In this document: positions 9,739 to 18,046 of the stretch, piece by piece
How positions within the stretch are numbered: position 1 is the first letter of the stretch
How the letters are laid out: every line of letters begins with the position of its first letter
Source: Catellatospora sp. TT07R-123
Lineage (GTDB): Bacteria; Actinomycetota; Actinomycetes; Mycobacteriales; Micromonosporaceae
NCBI RefSeq assembly: GCF_018327705.1
Contig: NZ_BNEM01000002.1
Coordinates: forward strand, 3,534,001 to 3,598,000
DNA length: 64,000 nt
Reading direction: 5' to 3'
Notes under the pieces: generated by a model
The model's input: the letters and a program-made list of their open reading frames with translations, nothing else
Told to the model about the DNA's origin: nothing
Databases searched by the model: none
Translations under genes and position numbers: made by a program

Positions 9739-9933
9739 TCAGGTCAGAGCCGGTTCGGCGATGCGGAAGAACTCGTCGGCCTCAGCGGCAGCGGCCGCCA
9801 GCCGATCGTTCTCCGCCCGAAGCCGGGTTACCTCGAACTCCAGTGCCCGCACCGTGGCACGCAAACGGGTGACCTCGTCGAGCATGCGCCGGTCGGGCGC
9901 TGCCGTGACGTGGCCATAGAGGGCCTTCGCCAT
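9739..9933 (-). CDS. Small conserved coiled-coil protein (64 aa)
   Basis: The product is 64 residues. A short head, MAKALYGHV, is followed by a strongly heptad-like helix at about residues 17-52 with repeated RLRA and VTRLRAEN segments, and it ends in EPALT. The head-helix-EPALT plan is one I associate with small conserved actinobacterial proteins of unknown function; that is recall and no database check was possible. It has its own terminator and is transcribed toward smc but not in its operon. The GTCTCCTTGTGAAG region on the + strand gives a good AAGGAGAC ribosome site before the ATG. It could be a dimeric scaffold or a regulator of division or chromosome organisation, but this is not supported beyond the coiled coil. 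Confidence 0.75.
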   Translation of the reverse strand: MAKALYGHVTAAPDRRMLDEVTRLRATVRALEFEVTRLRAENDRLAAAAAEADEFFRIAEPALT

Positions 9934-10172
9934 ATCGTCTCCTTGTGAAGCGCTGCCGGTTCGCCGGCCAAACGCGCGCCCAGTTGTATTCGCGGCTCCC
10001 GCGGCCCGGCAAACTGGAATGTGACTCCAGATGATGCTGACGAGCGCGGTCGGGCGCGACTGGCGACAGTTCCATAGTCCGCCGATACACCGGGAACGTC
10101 AAGTTGCCCTGCGCCACACATCACCAAAGGTGTCGCAACGTGACAATCCGCCCGAACTGCTAGCGTCGATAC

Positions 10173-10847
10173 GTGGCACACCGCAGTCGGCACCGCACGC
10201 CCCTGCACCTCGCGCCGGCCATCGCGGCCTGCGCCGCCGTCCTCGCCATCGCCGCGAGCGCAGCCCTCGTGGCCGCCGGGACGGCCGCGGCACTGCGACG
10301 CGACGCGGCACCGCCGCGGGCCGCGTCGGGCACCGCCGCCCCCGCCCGCGACACGAAACCACCCGAACCGGCGACACTGCGCACGCCCCGGGCGGGCGCG
10401 ACCCGGAAAGCGACGCCGAAGACCCGGCGCACCGATGCGGTCACCCCGGCGACCGACCTCATCACCTGGATCGAGGACCAGGTGACCGTGCTGATCAACA
10501 GGGAGCGCGGCCTGGCCGGCTGCGACCAGGTGCACACCGACGAGCGGATGCGCACCGCCGCCCGGGAGCACAGCGCCGACATGGCCGCGTACGACTACTT
10601 CAGCCACGCCGACCGCGACGGCGACGACTTCGTCGACCGGCTCGACGACGCGGGCTACCCCCGCGACGACGCGGCGGGCGAGAACATCGCCTACGGCTAC
10701 CCCAACCCGCAGGCGGTGGTCGAGGCCTGGATGGGCAGCGGCGGCCACCGCGACAACATCCTCAACTGCGACGCGGAGGCGAGCGCCACCGGCCTGGCGT
10801 ACCGGGGGCGCACGCCGTACTGGACGCAGGAGTTCGGCTACGAGTAG
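10173..10847 (+). CDS. Secreted CAP/SCP-domain protein
   Basis: The product is 224 residues from a GTG start. A basic N-terminus is followed by a hydrophobic segment at about residues 13-39 (signal peptide or anchor), then a Pro/Ala/Thr-rich linker to about residue 85, then a CAP domain (about 90-224). CAP hallmarks are visible: LINRERGLAGC, HSADMA with the first conserved His, YFSH with the second, GENIAYGY and the GHRDNILN block. Bacterial CAP proteins of this YkwD class are extracellular and of largely unknown biochemistry. Three Cys residues may form disulfides. It is the first of three adjacent genes for exported or carbohydrate-related proteins and is divergent from the small coiled-coil gene. 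Confidence 0.9.
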   Translation: MAHRSRHRTPLHLAPAIAACAAVLAIAASAALVAAGTAAALRRDAAPPRAASGTAAPARDTKPPEPATLRTPRAGATRKATPKTRRTDAVTPATDLITWIEDQVTVLINRERGLAGCDQVHTDERMRTAAREHSADMAAYDYFSHADRDGDDFVDRLDDAGYPRDDAAGENIAYGYPNPQAVVEAWMGSGGHRDNILNCDAEASATGLAYRGRTPYWTQEFGYE

Positions 10848-10930
10848 GCCTCGTCGGGGGAGTTCAGTCGGCATGTCGACATACCCGCGCGGGCAGTCGC
10901 GGGGCTCGGGCACCGATCGTTGGTACGGGC

Positions 10931-11554
10931 GTGACCCCCCTGCTGCCGCTCCCCGCACACCCGCACCTGCACCCGCAGCTGTGGGAGACGATCGAGGCCG
11001 CCGGCGTCGGCGCCACCGTCCTGCTCAACATCGACGCCGGTCCGGGCACCGGGCTCGACCCGACCTGGACCGCCGCGACCACCCGCCTGGTCCGCGCCGG
11101 GGCCAGCCTGCTCGGCTACGTCGACCTCGCCTACGGCGCCCGGCCCACCGAGCACGTGCGCGCCGAGCTCGGCCGCTGGGCCGGGTATCCGGTCCGGGGG
11201 ATCTTCTTCGACCAGGCCCCGACCAGCCCGTACTCGATCGGGCCGGTGGCGGTGGCGGTGCGCGCCGCCCGCCGCATCGGCTTCGACACGCTGCTGGTCA
11301 ACCCCGGCCGCCCCACCGACTCGCTCTACCGGGGCCTCGGCACGGTGCTGTGCACCTTCGAGGGCGCGTGGGAGCAGTACCGGGTCGGCACCGAGGAGGG
11401 CGTGCGCTCCGGCGACGCGCACCTGGTGCACTCGGTGCCGCTGGACCAGATCGAGGCCTGCCACGAGCTGATGCGCGCCCGGGGCGCCCGGTTCGGACTG
11501 GCCACCAACGAGGCGTCCGTGCACGGGGCGCCGGTGCTGCCGGTCGCGGTGTGA
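10931..11554 (+). CDS. Spherulation-specific family 4 (Spherulin-4) domain protein
   Basis: The product is 207 residues and most of it is one domain. The opening PLLPLPAHP, then VLLNIDAGPG, then ADLAYG-like LGYVDLAYGAR, then GIFFDQAP and TLLVNPGRP are the landmarks of the Spherulin-4 family, an alpha/beta barrel related to glycoside hydrolases. The GTG at 10931 is chosen because it begins just before the domain; the ribosome site is weak and an upstream start is possible. There is no signal peptide from this start, so either the protein is cytoplasmic or the true start lies upstream. The stop overlaps the start of the next gene (GTGA), so the two are coupled. Role unknown; polysaccharide cleavage is a family-level guess. 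Confidence 0.75.
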   Translation: MTPLLPLPAHPHLHPQLWETIEAAGVGATVLLNIDAGPGTGLDPTWTAATTRLVRAGASLLGYVDLAYGARPTEHVRAELGRWAGYPVRGIFFDQAPTSPYSIGPVAVAVRAARRIGFDTLLVNPGRPTDSLYRGLGTVLCTFEGAWEQYRVGTEEGVRSGDAHLVHSVPLDQIEACHELMRARGARFGLATNEASVHGAPVLPVAV

Positions 11555-12150
11555 AGGTCCCCGTCACGGCGGTGGTGGTGCTGGCCTGCCTGGCCTGCGC
11601 CACCCCGCCCCGGACCTGGTACGAGCCACCGCCACCGCCGCCCGTCGACCCGGAGCGGCTGCACTGGCAGTGGTCGCTGGACCGCCCCGACCCCGATCCC
11701 GGCGCCGCCGACGTGTTCGTGCTCGACGGCTTCACCACCGACGCCGCCACGGTGCAGGACCTGCACCGGCGCCGCCGGCACGCGGTCTGCTACCTCGCCC
11801 TGGGCACGGTCGGCGGCCAGCCCGACGCGGCCCGGTTCCCCCGCTCGCTGCGGGCCGCCGACCACGGCATCCGCTGGGACGCCCCGGCGCGGGCGCTGCG
11901 CGACACGGTCGCGCCCATCCTGGCCGACCGGCTGCGGGTGTGCCGCGACAAGGGCTTCGACGCCGCCGCGCTGGACCGGCTGGCCGCGGCGCCCGAGGAC
12001 GTCCTGGTACGCGTGCTCGACGCCGCGCGCGAGCTGCGCCTGCCCGTCGGGCTGGTCGACCGCTCCGACGCGCGGGCCGACCTCAGGCTGCCGCCGTCAC
12101 CCGTGGGCGGGGCTGGCACTTCGGGCAGGAGTACGACGAGCGGTTCATGA
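11551..12150 (+). CDS. GH114-like (endo-alpha-1,4-polygalactosaminidase-type) lipoprotein, short and possibly degenerate
   Basis: The product is 199 residues from a GTG overlapping the previous stop. The N-terminus is a lipoprotein signal with a lipobox-like VLACLAC near residues 10-16. A Pro run leads to [29 protein letters not shown] and [11 protein letters not shown], which match the beta-strand landmarks of GH114. Where active GH114 members carry an acidic motif after KGFD, this protein has Ala-Ala-Leu-Asp, and the C-terminal barrel half is short. It may therefore be inactive or binding-only. The last 68 bases overlap the mutM 3' end on the other strand. The pairing with the Spherulin-4 gene suggests a joint glycan role, which is inference. 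Confidence 0.7.
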   Translation: MKVPVTAVVVLACLACATPPRTWYEPPPPPPVDPERLHWQWSLDRPDPDPGAADVFVLDGFTTDAATVQDLHRRRRHAVCYLALGTVGGQPDAARFPRSLRAADHGIRWDAPARALRDTVAPILADRLRVCRDKGFDAAALDRLAAAPEDVLVRVLDAARELRLPVGLVDRSDARADLRLPPSPVGGAGTSGRSTTSGS

Positions 12151-12940
12151 ACTGCTCGCGGCGGATCGCCGTGCCGCAGCGCCCGCAGGGCTCGCCCTCG
12201 CGGCCGTACGCGTTGAGCGAGCGGTCGAAGTAGCCGGACTCGCCGTTGACGTTGACGTACAGCGCGTCGAAGGTGGTGCCGCCGACCTTGATCGCTTCGC
12301 CGAGCACCTCGCGCACCTGCTGGAGCAGCTTCGTGGCGGCGGCCGCGGACAGCTCGTCGCAGGGCCGCTCGCCGTGCAGCTTCGCCCGCCACAGCGCCTC
12401 GTCGGCGTAGATGTTGCCGACCCCGGAGATCAGCCCCTGGTCCAGCAGCGCCCGCTTCACCCCGGTGCGCCGGCGGCGCAGCGCGGCCAGGAAGTCGGCG
12501 GGCTTGAACTCGGGGTCCATCGGGTCGCGGGCGATGTGCGCGATCTCGGCGGGCAACTGCGCGCCGCCCGGTGAGACGGCCAGGCCGCCGAAGGTGCGCT
12601 GGTCGACGAAGCGCAGCTGCGGTCCGCCGTCGGTGAAGTCGAAGCGGATGTGCAGGTGCTTCTCCTCCGGCGCCGTGGCGGGCTGCACCAGCATCTGACC
12701 GGACATGCCGAGGTGGCCGACGATCGCGTCCCCGCTGTCCAGCGGCAGCCAGAGGTACTTGCCGCGGCGGCAGGCGGCGGTGACGGTCCGCCCGGTCAGC
12801 ACCGCGACGAAGTCGGCGGCCCCGGCGGCATGGCGGCGGATCGCGCGAGCGTGGCGCACCTCGACGGCGGCGATGGTCCGGCCGACCACCCACTCCGCCA
12901 GCCCGCTGCGCACGGTCTCGACCTCAGGCAACTCCGGCAT
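12083..12940 (-). CDS. mutM: Formamidopyrimidine-DNA glycosylase (Fpg/MutM)
   Basis: The product is 285 residues. It begins MPELPEVE, where the Pro after Met is the catalytic nucleophile and Glu3 is required for beta,delta-elimination. Lys in the CRRGKYLW block (about residue 60) matches the conserved catalytic Lys, and the H2TH region lies at [12 protein letters not shown]. The C-terminal zinc finger has CGRCGT and CPKCQ (four Cys). It removes 8-oxoguanine and formamidopyrimidines and nicks the AP site. The ATG at 12940 is fixed by the required N-terminal MPELPE; an in-frame Met further upstream is not used. It sits downstream of rnc with a 73-base gap, probably in the same transcript. Confidence 0.97.
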   Translation of the reverse strand: MPELPEVETVRSGLAEWVVGRTIAAVEVRHARAIRRHAAGAADFVAVLTGRTVTAACRRGKYLWLPLDSGDAIVGHLGMSGQMLVQPATAPEEKHLHIRFDFTDGGPQLRFVDQRTFGGLAVSPGGAQLPAEIAHIARDPMDPEFKPADFLAALRRRRTGVKRALLDQGLISGVGNIYADEALWRAKLHGERPCDELSAAAATKLLQQVREVLGEAIKVGGTTFDALYVNVNGESGYFDRSLNAYGREGEPCGRCGTAIRREQFMNRSSYSCPKCQPRPRVTAAA

Positions 12941-13013
12941 GCTCCACCCTCTCCTCGGCCAACCCGCCCATTCTGCTCCCGCCGTCTGACAACGAGCCGA
13001 CGGCGGCACGGGG

Positions 13014-13766
13014 TCAGGGCTCCCGGGCCTCGGGATGGTCCAGGTCCACGGCCCGGTTGGAGAGCACCTGCCAGGCGTCCTCGGCCGCGCGCTGCTCGGC
13101 CTCCTTCTTGGTGCGGCCGGTCACGCCGCCGAAGCGCTCGGCGCTGACCACCGCCCAGGCGGTGAAGGTCTTGGCGTGGTCGGGGCCCTGCTCCTCGATG
13201 ACGTACTCGGGGACGCCCCAGCCGTGCTCGGAGGTCAGCTCCTGAAGGCTCGTCTTCCAGTCCAGCGACGCCCCGCGCCGGGCCGACTCGGCCATCAGCG
13301 GGTCGAACAGGTTCTTGATGACGTCGCTGGCCCGGGGCATGCCGTGCTCCAGGTAGATCGCGCCGAGCAGCGCCTCCAGCGTGTCGGCCAGGATCGACTC
13401 CTTGTCCCGGCCGCCGGTGGCCTCCTCGCCCTTGCCCAGCAGCAGGTGCGGGCCGATCCCCAGGGAGCGGGCCACCCCCGCCAGGGCCCGGGAGTTGACC
13501 ACGCTGGCGCGCAGCTTGGCCAGCCGGCCCTCGGCCAGGTCGGGATGGGCGTGGTACAGCGAGGCGGTGATCACCACGCCGAGCACCGAGTCGCCGAGGA
13601 ACTCCAGGCGCTCATTGGTGGGCAGGCCGCCGTGCTCGTACGCGTACGAGCGGTGGGTCAGCGCGCGCCCCAGCAGTTCGGGCTCGAACGGGACGCCGAA
13701 CGCGGCGGCCAGTTCGGCGGGGTCCGGCGCCTCGGCCGGTTTCGGGTCGTGCGATTTCGCTGCCAT
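13014..13766 (-). CDS. rnc: Ribonuclease III
   Basis: The product is 250 residues. The endonuclease signature [13 protein letters not shown] is near residues 50-62, with catalytic Asp and Glu present; the second acidic site is in [15 protein letters not shown]-terminal double-stranded RNA binding domain ([12 protein letters not shown] to EQRAAEDAW) follows. It cleaves rRNA precursors and other duplex RNA. The ATG at 13766 has GGGG eight bases upstream; a GTG nine bases earlier (13775) is an alternative. It follows rpmF by 111 bases and precedes mutM, the conserved DUF177-rpmF-rnc-mutM-smc order. Confidence 0.96.
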   Translation of the reverse strand: MAAKSHDPKPAEAPDPAELAAAFGVPFEPELLGRALTHRSYAYEHGGLPTNERLEFLGDSVLGVVITASLYHAHPDLAEGRLAKLRASVVNSRALAGVARSLGIGPHLLLGKGEEATGGRDKESILADTLEALLGAIYLEHGMPRASDVIKNLFDPLMAESARRGASLDWKTSLQELTSEHGWGVPEYVIEEQGPDHAKTFTAWAVVSAERFGGVTGRTKKEAEQRAAEDAWQVLSNRAVDLDHPEAREP

Positions 13767-13885
13767 CAGCGACACCCCATTCGGCGGCCGCGGGACGGCG
13801 CGGACATGGCGACGTCGCCGACCGGCTCATGCCGGTCGGCGACGCGACGAGTTGAACACCCCGGCGGCACCGGGAACGGCTCTGG

Positions 13886-14059
13886 TTAGACCTCGAGAAC
13901 CTGGCGGCCGTTGTACGTGCCGCAGACGGTGCAGGCGCTGTGCGGCAGCTTGGCCGACTTGCACTGCGGGCAGGCCACGGTCGCGACCGCGGTGGCCTTC
14001 CACTGCGCCCGGCGGTGACGGGTGTTGCTGCGCGACATCTTGCGCTTCGGGACTGCCAC
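13886..14059 (-). CDS. rpmF: 50S ribosomal protein L32 (bL32), zinc-binding form
   Basis: A 57-residue gene. It starts at a GTG (14059) with GGAG ten bases upstream, giving VAVPKRKMSRSNTRHRR at the N-terminus, the standard L32 opening. Two Cys pairs, CPQC (30-33) and CTVC (43-46), show it is the zinc-containing form rather than the zinc-free paralogue that some actinobacteria induce under zinc starvation. It lies between the DUF177 gene and rnc, the usual position. The stop is a TAA, rare among its neighbours. Confidence 0.97.
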   Translation of the reverse strand: MAVPKRKMSRSNTRHRRAQWKATAVATVACPQCKSAKLPHSACTVCGTYNGRQVLEV

Positions 14060-14143
14060 TGTATTACTCCTCAGTAGTAGCCGGCGGGTGCCGACCTTCT
14101 CTTCTCGGCCGGCGGCCGACTGGTGTCTGGCTCCGCGGCGCCG

Positions 14144-14731
14144 TCAGGCTTGCGGATCTGCGGGCTTCTCCGGCTCCAGGCCGGTCAACCCGCGCAACGC
14201 CGCCCAACGTGCGTCGACCACCTCGTGCGTGTGGTCGTCGGGCAGCTCGTCCCAGCGCACCCCGCACTCGGGGCACAACCCTGGGCAGTCCTCGCGGCAC
14301 AGCGGGTTGACCGGCAGTGACAGCACCACCGCATCCCGCACCGCCGGCTCCAGGTCGACCAGGTCGTCCCGGATCCGTCCCACCTCGTCCTCGTCGGTGG
14401 TCTCGCCAGTGGCGCTGTCGGCATACGCGAACAGCTCCTGGACCTGGACGTCCACCTCGTCCTCGATCTCGGTGAGACAGCGGCCGCACTCGCCCACCAG
14501 CGGACCGGTGACGGTCCCGGAGACGAGCACGCCCTCCGACACCGACTCCATCCGCAGGTCCAGGACGAGGTCGGCGCCTTCCGGCACACCGATCATCTCC
14601 AGACCCAGGTCAGCCGGTGCCGGGACCACCCGATGGAGGGTACGCATCGCACCCGCGCCACGCGGCAGGTCCCGGATGTCGAGGACGAGCGGCGCTCGCG
14701 GATCAAGGTGCTTCATCGAATGATCAGACAT
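14144..14731 (-). CDS. DUF177 (YceD) family protein
   Basis: The product is 195 residues with the DUF177 core. An N-terminal DIRDLPR segment is followed by a beta-rich middle with GECGRCLTEIE, an acidic stretch, and LPVNPLCREDCPGLCPECG near residue 155. The two CxxC-containing clusters suggest a bound metal. The family sits immediately upstream of rpmF in most bacteria and is linked to 23S rRNA and ribosome maturation in E. coli and plants. It is therefore probably a ribosome assembly factor; that role is from the family. The spacing to rpmF (84 bases) allows an operon. Confidence 0.92.
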   Translation of the reverse strand: MSDHSMKHLDPRAPLVLDIRDLPRGAGAMRTLHRVVPAPADLGLEMIGVPEGADLVLDLRMESVSEGVLVSGTVTGPLVGECGRCLTEIEDEVDVQVQELFAYADSATGETTDEDEVGRIRDDLVDLEPAVRDAVVLSLPVNPLCREDCPGLCPECGVRWDELPDDHTHEVVDARWAALRGLTGLEPEKPADPQA

Positions 14732-14855
14732 GACTTTTCACAGAGGCGAATCGTGGAACGGCCGAGTTGTCGCAGGCCGACGTAGAAGGTTACCTGAACC
14801 GGCCCGATGCCGTCGAACGGGCCGGTTCACCCGCGCGCCGCGGGCCGGTTCGGGG

Positions 14856-15350
14856 TCAGAACGGAAGCGGGCGATCGTCGTCACCCGGGACGAACGACCC
14901 GATCTCGCGCAGCGCGTGCATCTTGTCGCGCCCCCGCTCGATCGAGGCCAGCGCCCGGGTGAGGAACTGCTCGAAGTTGCCGAGGGCGGTGTCGACGTAC
15001 TCGTCGACCTCGTCGCGCAGTCGCTGCGCCTCGGCACGGGCCTCCGCGACGATGCGGGCGCCCTCGTGCTCGGCGGAGACTGTGATCTCGTTCACCGAGA
15101 CCAGGCGGGCGTGTTCCTGCTCACCCTCGTGGATGATCCGGTCCGCCTCGCGCCGGCCGGCGTCGAGGATCTTGTCGCGCTCCTCCAGCAAAGCGGCGGA
15201 GCGGCGCAGCTCGCCGGGCAGCTCTGCCCGCAACTGGTCCAGCGCGCCGATCAGCTCACCGCGGTCGACCATGCAGTTGCGCGACATCGGCACCGATCGC
15301 GCGGCTTCCGCCAGAGCGATGATGTCGTCAATACGGTCGAGTGGGTCCAC
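14856..15350 (-). CDS. DivIVA-like coiled-coil protein (Rv2927c homologue)
   Basis: The product is 164 residues, almost entirely helical. A short N-terminal segment (MDPLDRIDDIIALAEAARSV) precedes a coiled coil from about residue 35 to 145, with repeated charged heptads such as ERDKILDAGRREADRI and EGARIVAEARAEAQRL, and a Pro/Asp-rich tail. It corresponds in position and type to M. tuberculosis Rv2927c, between coaD and DUF177. The ATG at 15350 is preceded by GAGGAGTGACC. Function is unproven; DivIVA-like helical proteins often act at the septum or poles or in wall synthesis. Confidence 0.88.
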   Translation of the reverse strand: MDPLDRIDDIIALAEAARSVPMSRNCMVDRGELIGALDQLRAELPGELRRSAALLEERDKILDAGRREADRIIHEGEQEHARLVSVNEITVSAEHEGARIVAEARAEAQRLRDEVDEYVDTALGNFEQFLTRALASIERGRDKMHALREIGSFVPGDDDRPLPF

Positions 15351-15458
15351 CGACGGTCACTCCTCATACACGGTTGTAGTCCACACCATGATGCGTCCCG
15401 GCCCTACCGTCGCGGCAGACCGGTCCCGCTGCGGCGAGTCGCCGCAGGTAGGGAAGTT

Positions 15459-15947
15459 TCAGGCCGCTCGGGCAGGCCGCAACCGCTCCGCGAGCCGGCG
15501 CTCCACCAGCTCCGGCACGTACGGAGAGACGTCGCCGCCCCACTTGGCGACCTCCTTGACCAGGCTGGACGCGATGAATGAATAGAGCGGGTTCGTCGGC
15601 ATGAACAGGGTCTCCACTCCGGACAGCCCGACGTTCATCTGCGCCATCTGCAGTTCGTAGTCGAAGTCGCTGACCGCCCGGATGCCCTTGACCACGACCT
15701 GGGCGTCCTCGTCCCGGCAGTAGTCGACCAGCAGGCCCTGGAAGGACTCGATCCGCACGTTGGGGTGGCCCTTGGTCACCTCGCGCAGGATCTCCAGCCG
15801 CTCCTCGACACTGAACAGGCCCTGCTTCGACTGGTTGATCAGCACCGCGACGATCACCTCGTCGAACAGCCGGGCCGATCGATCGATGATGTCCAGGTGT
15901 CCCCGGGTGACCGGGTCGAACGACCCGGGACAGACCGCACGCCTCAC
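15459..15947 (-). CDS. coaD: Phosphopantetheine adenylyltransferase
   Basis: The product is 162 residues, normal for CoaD. PGSFDPVTRGHLDII near the N-terminus carries the nucleotidyltransferase TxGH-type motif, and KGIRAVSDFDYELQMA and the SSSLV-like SFIASSLVKEVAKWGGDVS are the other family signatures. It transfers AMP from ATP to 4'-phosphopantetheine, the penultimate step of CoA synthesis. The GTG at 15947 is chosen because AGGGTG lies about ten bases upstream and it places the VRRAVCPGSFD start correctly; longer in-frame starts exist. It follows rsmD by seven bases, so they form an operon. panB in the same window serves an earlier step. Confidence 0.96.
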   Translation of the reverse strand: MRRAVCPGSFDPVTRGHLDIIDRSARLFDEVIVAVLINQSKQGLFSVEERLEILREVTKGHPNVRIESFQGLLVDYCRDEDAQVVVKGIRAVSDFDYELQMAQMNVGLSGVETLFMPTNPLYSFIASSLVKEVAKWGGDVSPYVPELVERRLAERLRPARAA

Positions 15948-15954
15948 TAGCTGC

Positions 15955-16548
15955 TCACCCTTCTGGTTCACTCGCTCCGCCACTCTGCGCAACGGCGCGA
16001 CCGTACCAAAGCGTCGACTCCCCGTAGCGGCGGCCGCGATCGGCAGTGACGCCTTCCACCCAGGACGGCTCCGGCGAGCGGGTGGCCCGCTCCACCACCA
16101 GCACCGCGCCGTCGGCGAGCCAGCCGTGCCCGACCAGCGCGGCCAGGGCCGCGGTCAGCTCCGGCTCGGTCAGCGGGTACGGCGGGTCGGCGAAGACGAC
16201 GTCGTAGGGGCCGCCCTGCGGTCCCGCGGCGAGCACCGTGCCGACCCGGCCCGCCGCCACGGCCGCCCCGGCCGCGCCCAGGGTGGCGATGTTCTCCCTG
16301 ATCACCCGGATGGCCCTGGCGTCGGACTCGACCAGCAGCGCGTGCGCCGCCCCGCGCGACAGCGCCTCCAGCCCGACCGCGCCGGAACCGGCGAACAGGT
16401 CGAGCACGCGGGCGCCGCCGAGGTCGGTCATGGACTCCAGCGCCGAGAACAGGGCCTCGCGTACGCGGTCGGAGGTGGGCCGGGTGTCGCGCCCGTCCGG
16501 GGTGCGCAGCCGCCGCCCGCCGTACCTGCCCGCCACGATCCTCGTCAC
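15955..16548 (-). CDS. rsmD: 16S rRNA (guanine966-N2)-methyltransferase RsmD
   Basis: The product is 197 residues. MTRIVAGRYGGRRL is the usual RsmD start, RPTSDRVREALF the conserved N-terminal helix, VLDLFAGSGAVGLEALSRGA the SAM-binding motif I, and VFADPPY the catalytic DPPY motif IV. It methylates G966 of 16S rRNA. The start is a GTG at 16548. It is adjacent to coaD, as in most bacteria. It is divergent from the LPxTG surface protein gene. Confidence 0.96.
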   Translation of the reverse strand: MTRIVAGRYGGRRLRTPDGRDTRPTSDRVREALFSALESMTDLGGARVLDLFAGSGAVGLEALSRGAAHALLVESDARAIRVIRENIATLGAAGAAVAAGRVGTVLAAGPQGGPYDVVFADPPYPLTEPELTAALAALVGHGWLADGAVLVVERATRSPEPSWVEGVTADRGRRYGESTLWYGRAVAQSGGASEPEG

Positions 16549-16751
16549 GCCCCCACGCTACGGGATCAGCGGTTGCTCACCCCGTGCGCGCGGTCGATCA
16601 CCAGGCGGCGACCGTCGCCGGAAAGCGATAACGATTCGGCAACGGTTCATTCACCAGCCACCCGTAGCGTTTCCGTGCGACCGCGCACCTTCACTAGGGT
16701 CAACCGGTCTCAGACTTTCACCCCAGTCACATCCACCCCAATGGAGCACGC

Positions 16752-17981
16752 GTGAATCGTCCATTCACCCGACGCCTGCTCGCCTACGCGGGCAGCGCGG
16801 TGCTCGGCCTCGCGGGCGCCTTCGTACTGGCGAGCCCCGCCCAGGCGCACCACACCGTCGTCACGGCCAAGGCCAAATGCACCCCCAACGAGTGGGTCAT
16901 CTCCTGGACCGTCGAGAACTGGGACACCCAGATGTCGGCGACGCTCCAGGTCACGGCCAACCCGGACACCCCGATCACCAACATCGTGGACGGCGCCACC
17001 CTGCCGGGTAAGACCAAGAACAACAAGGGCGGCAAGCTGTACGGCGACCAGACCGTCCCGCTGTCCACCACCTCGGCCGACCTGAGCATCACCGGCACGT
17101 GGACCAACGGCGTCTCGGCCACCAACACCGGCCACATCGACCTCGACCGCACCAACTGCGGCAACTACAAGGCCGACGTGACCGGCTCGGCCCGCTGCGA
17201 CGCCGAGAGCGGCACGTGGCAGGTCACCTGGGCCGTGGTCAACAAGCACTACACCGACGCGGCCGTCGCGAAGATCGTCAACAACCCGGCCGACCTGAAG
17301 TTCAGCGGCACGCTGACCGACGGCACCTGGACCCCGCTGGCCGACAAGACCCAGGTCGTGGGCCTGGCCGACGGCCAGAGCATCCCCGGCGGCGCGACCG
17401 TCAACGCGACCCAGACGGTGCCCGGCACCGCCGCGGGCGCGCGGCTGAAGGTCAAGCTGGACTGGAACGGCGGCCCCGGCAGTGCCACGCCGCAGCCCGG
17501 CGCGGCCGAGGACACCGACTCCAGCGAGATCGCGTTCGAGGGCGCCTGCATCAAGAACTCGCCCAAGCCGTCGGTCACCTTCGCCGTCGACTGCACCGGC
17601 GTCGTCACCGTGACGCTGATCAACGCCGCCGAGGCGACCAAGGCCGCGACCTTCGAGGTCACCGGCGCCGACGGCTGGACCAGCGGCCCGGTCGTGGTGC
17701 AGGCCGGCGAGAAGGCGCTGCCCGTGACGGTGCCCGCCAAGAACGCCAAGAAGATCTCCGTCACCGAGGGCGGCGTGCTGCTGCCCGGCGGCGAGTACAC
17801 CCCCGAGGTCCAGCACTGCGACGAGCCGTCGCCGTCCCCCTCGGGCTCGCCGCAGCCGCACCTGCCCACCACCGGCGCCAACGTGACGCTGGCCGTGGTC
17901 TCCGGCCTGGTGCTGATCGCGGTCGGTGCCGTGATCTTCCTGCTCGCCCGTCGCCGCCGGCTGAACCTGACCGACGTGTGA
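16752..17981 (+). CDS. LPxTG-anchored cell surface protein
   Basis: The product is 409 residues from a GTG with GGAG seven bases upstream. The signal peptide spans residues about 1-33 (Arg-rich n-region, hydrophobic core, ASPAQA cleavage site). Two or three beta-rich repeats follow, each with a conserved Cys and a W-x-V-x-W-x-V pattern (residues about 42-130, 145-255 and 270-350). The C-terminus has a Ser/Pro-rich spacer, then LPTTG, then a 22-residue hydrophobic helix and RRRR, a complete sortase sorting signal. It should be covalently attached to peptidoglycan by a class E or similar sortase; no sortase gene is in this window. The ligand is unknown. It is inserted between conserved rsmD and recG. 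Confidence 0.9.
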   Translation: MNRPFTRRLLAYAGSAVLGLAGAFVLASPAQAHHTVVTAKAKCTPNEWVISWTVENWDTQMSATLQVTANPDTPITNIVDGATLPGKTKNNKGGKLYGDQTVPLSTTSADLSITGTWTNGVSATNTGHIDLDRTNCGNYKADVTGSARCDAESGTWQVTWAVVNKHYTDAAVAKIVNNPADLKFSGTLTDGTWTPLADKTQVVGLADGQSIPGGATVNATQTVPGTAAGARLKVKLDWNGGPGSATPQPGAAEDTDSSEIAFEGACIKNSPKPSVTFAVDCTGVVTVTLINAAEATKAATFEVTGADGWTSGPVVVQAGEKALPVTVPAKNAKKISVTEGGVLLPGGEYTPEVQHCDEPSPSPSGSPQPHLPTTGANVTLAVVSGLVLIAVGAVIFLLARRRRLNLTDV

Positions 17982-18006
17982 CCGTGAGCTGATCCACCGT
18001 ACGAAC

Positions 18007-18037
18007 AAGGGCGGGCCCCCGCGGGGGTCCGCCCTTT
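18007..18037. terminator. Bidirectional terminator between surface protein gene and recG
   Basis: An AAGGGCGG arm pairs with CCGCCCTT around a further GGCCCCCGC/GCGGGGGTC stem. The hairpin ends in TTT on the + strand and AA-rich sequence on the other side. It lies between two convergent gene ends (17981 and 18047), so it probably serves both. Confidence 0.85.
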
Positions 18038-18046
18038 CGCTTGCGC

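Noticed and set aside
5935-9948. Very long open frame on the + strand opposite smc
   Set aside because: It is antisense to a clear SMC protein, has a Gly/Arg/Ala/Leu/His-biased composition with no domain, and arises because GC-rich codons leave few stops in the opposite frame.
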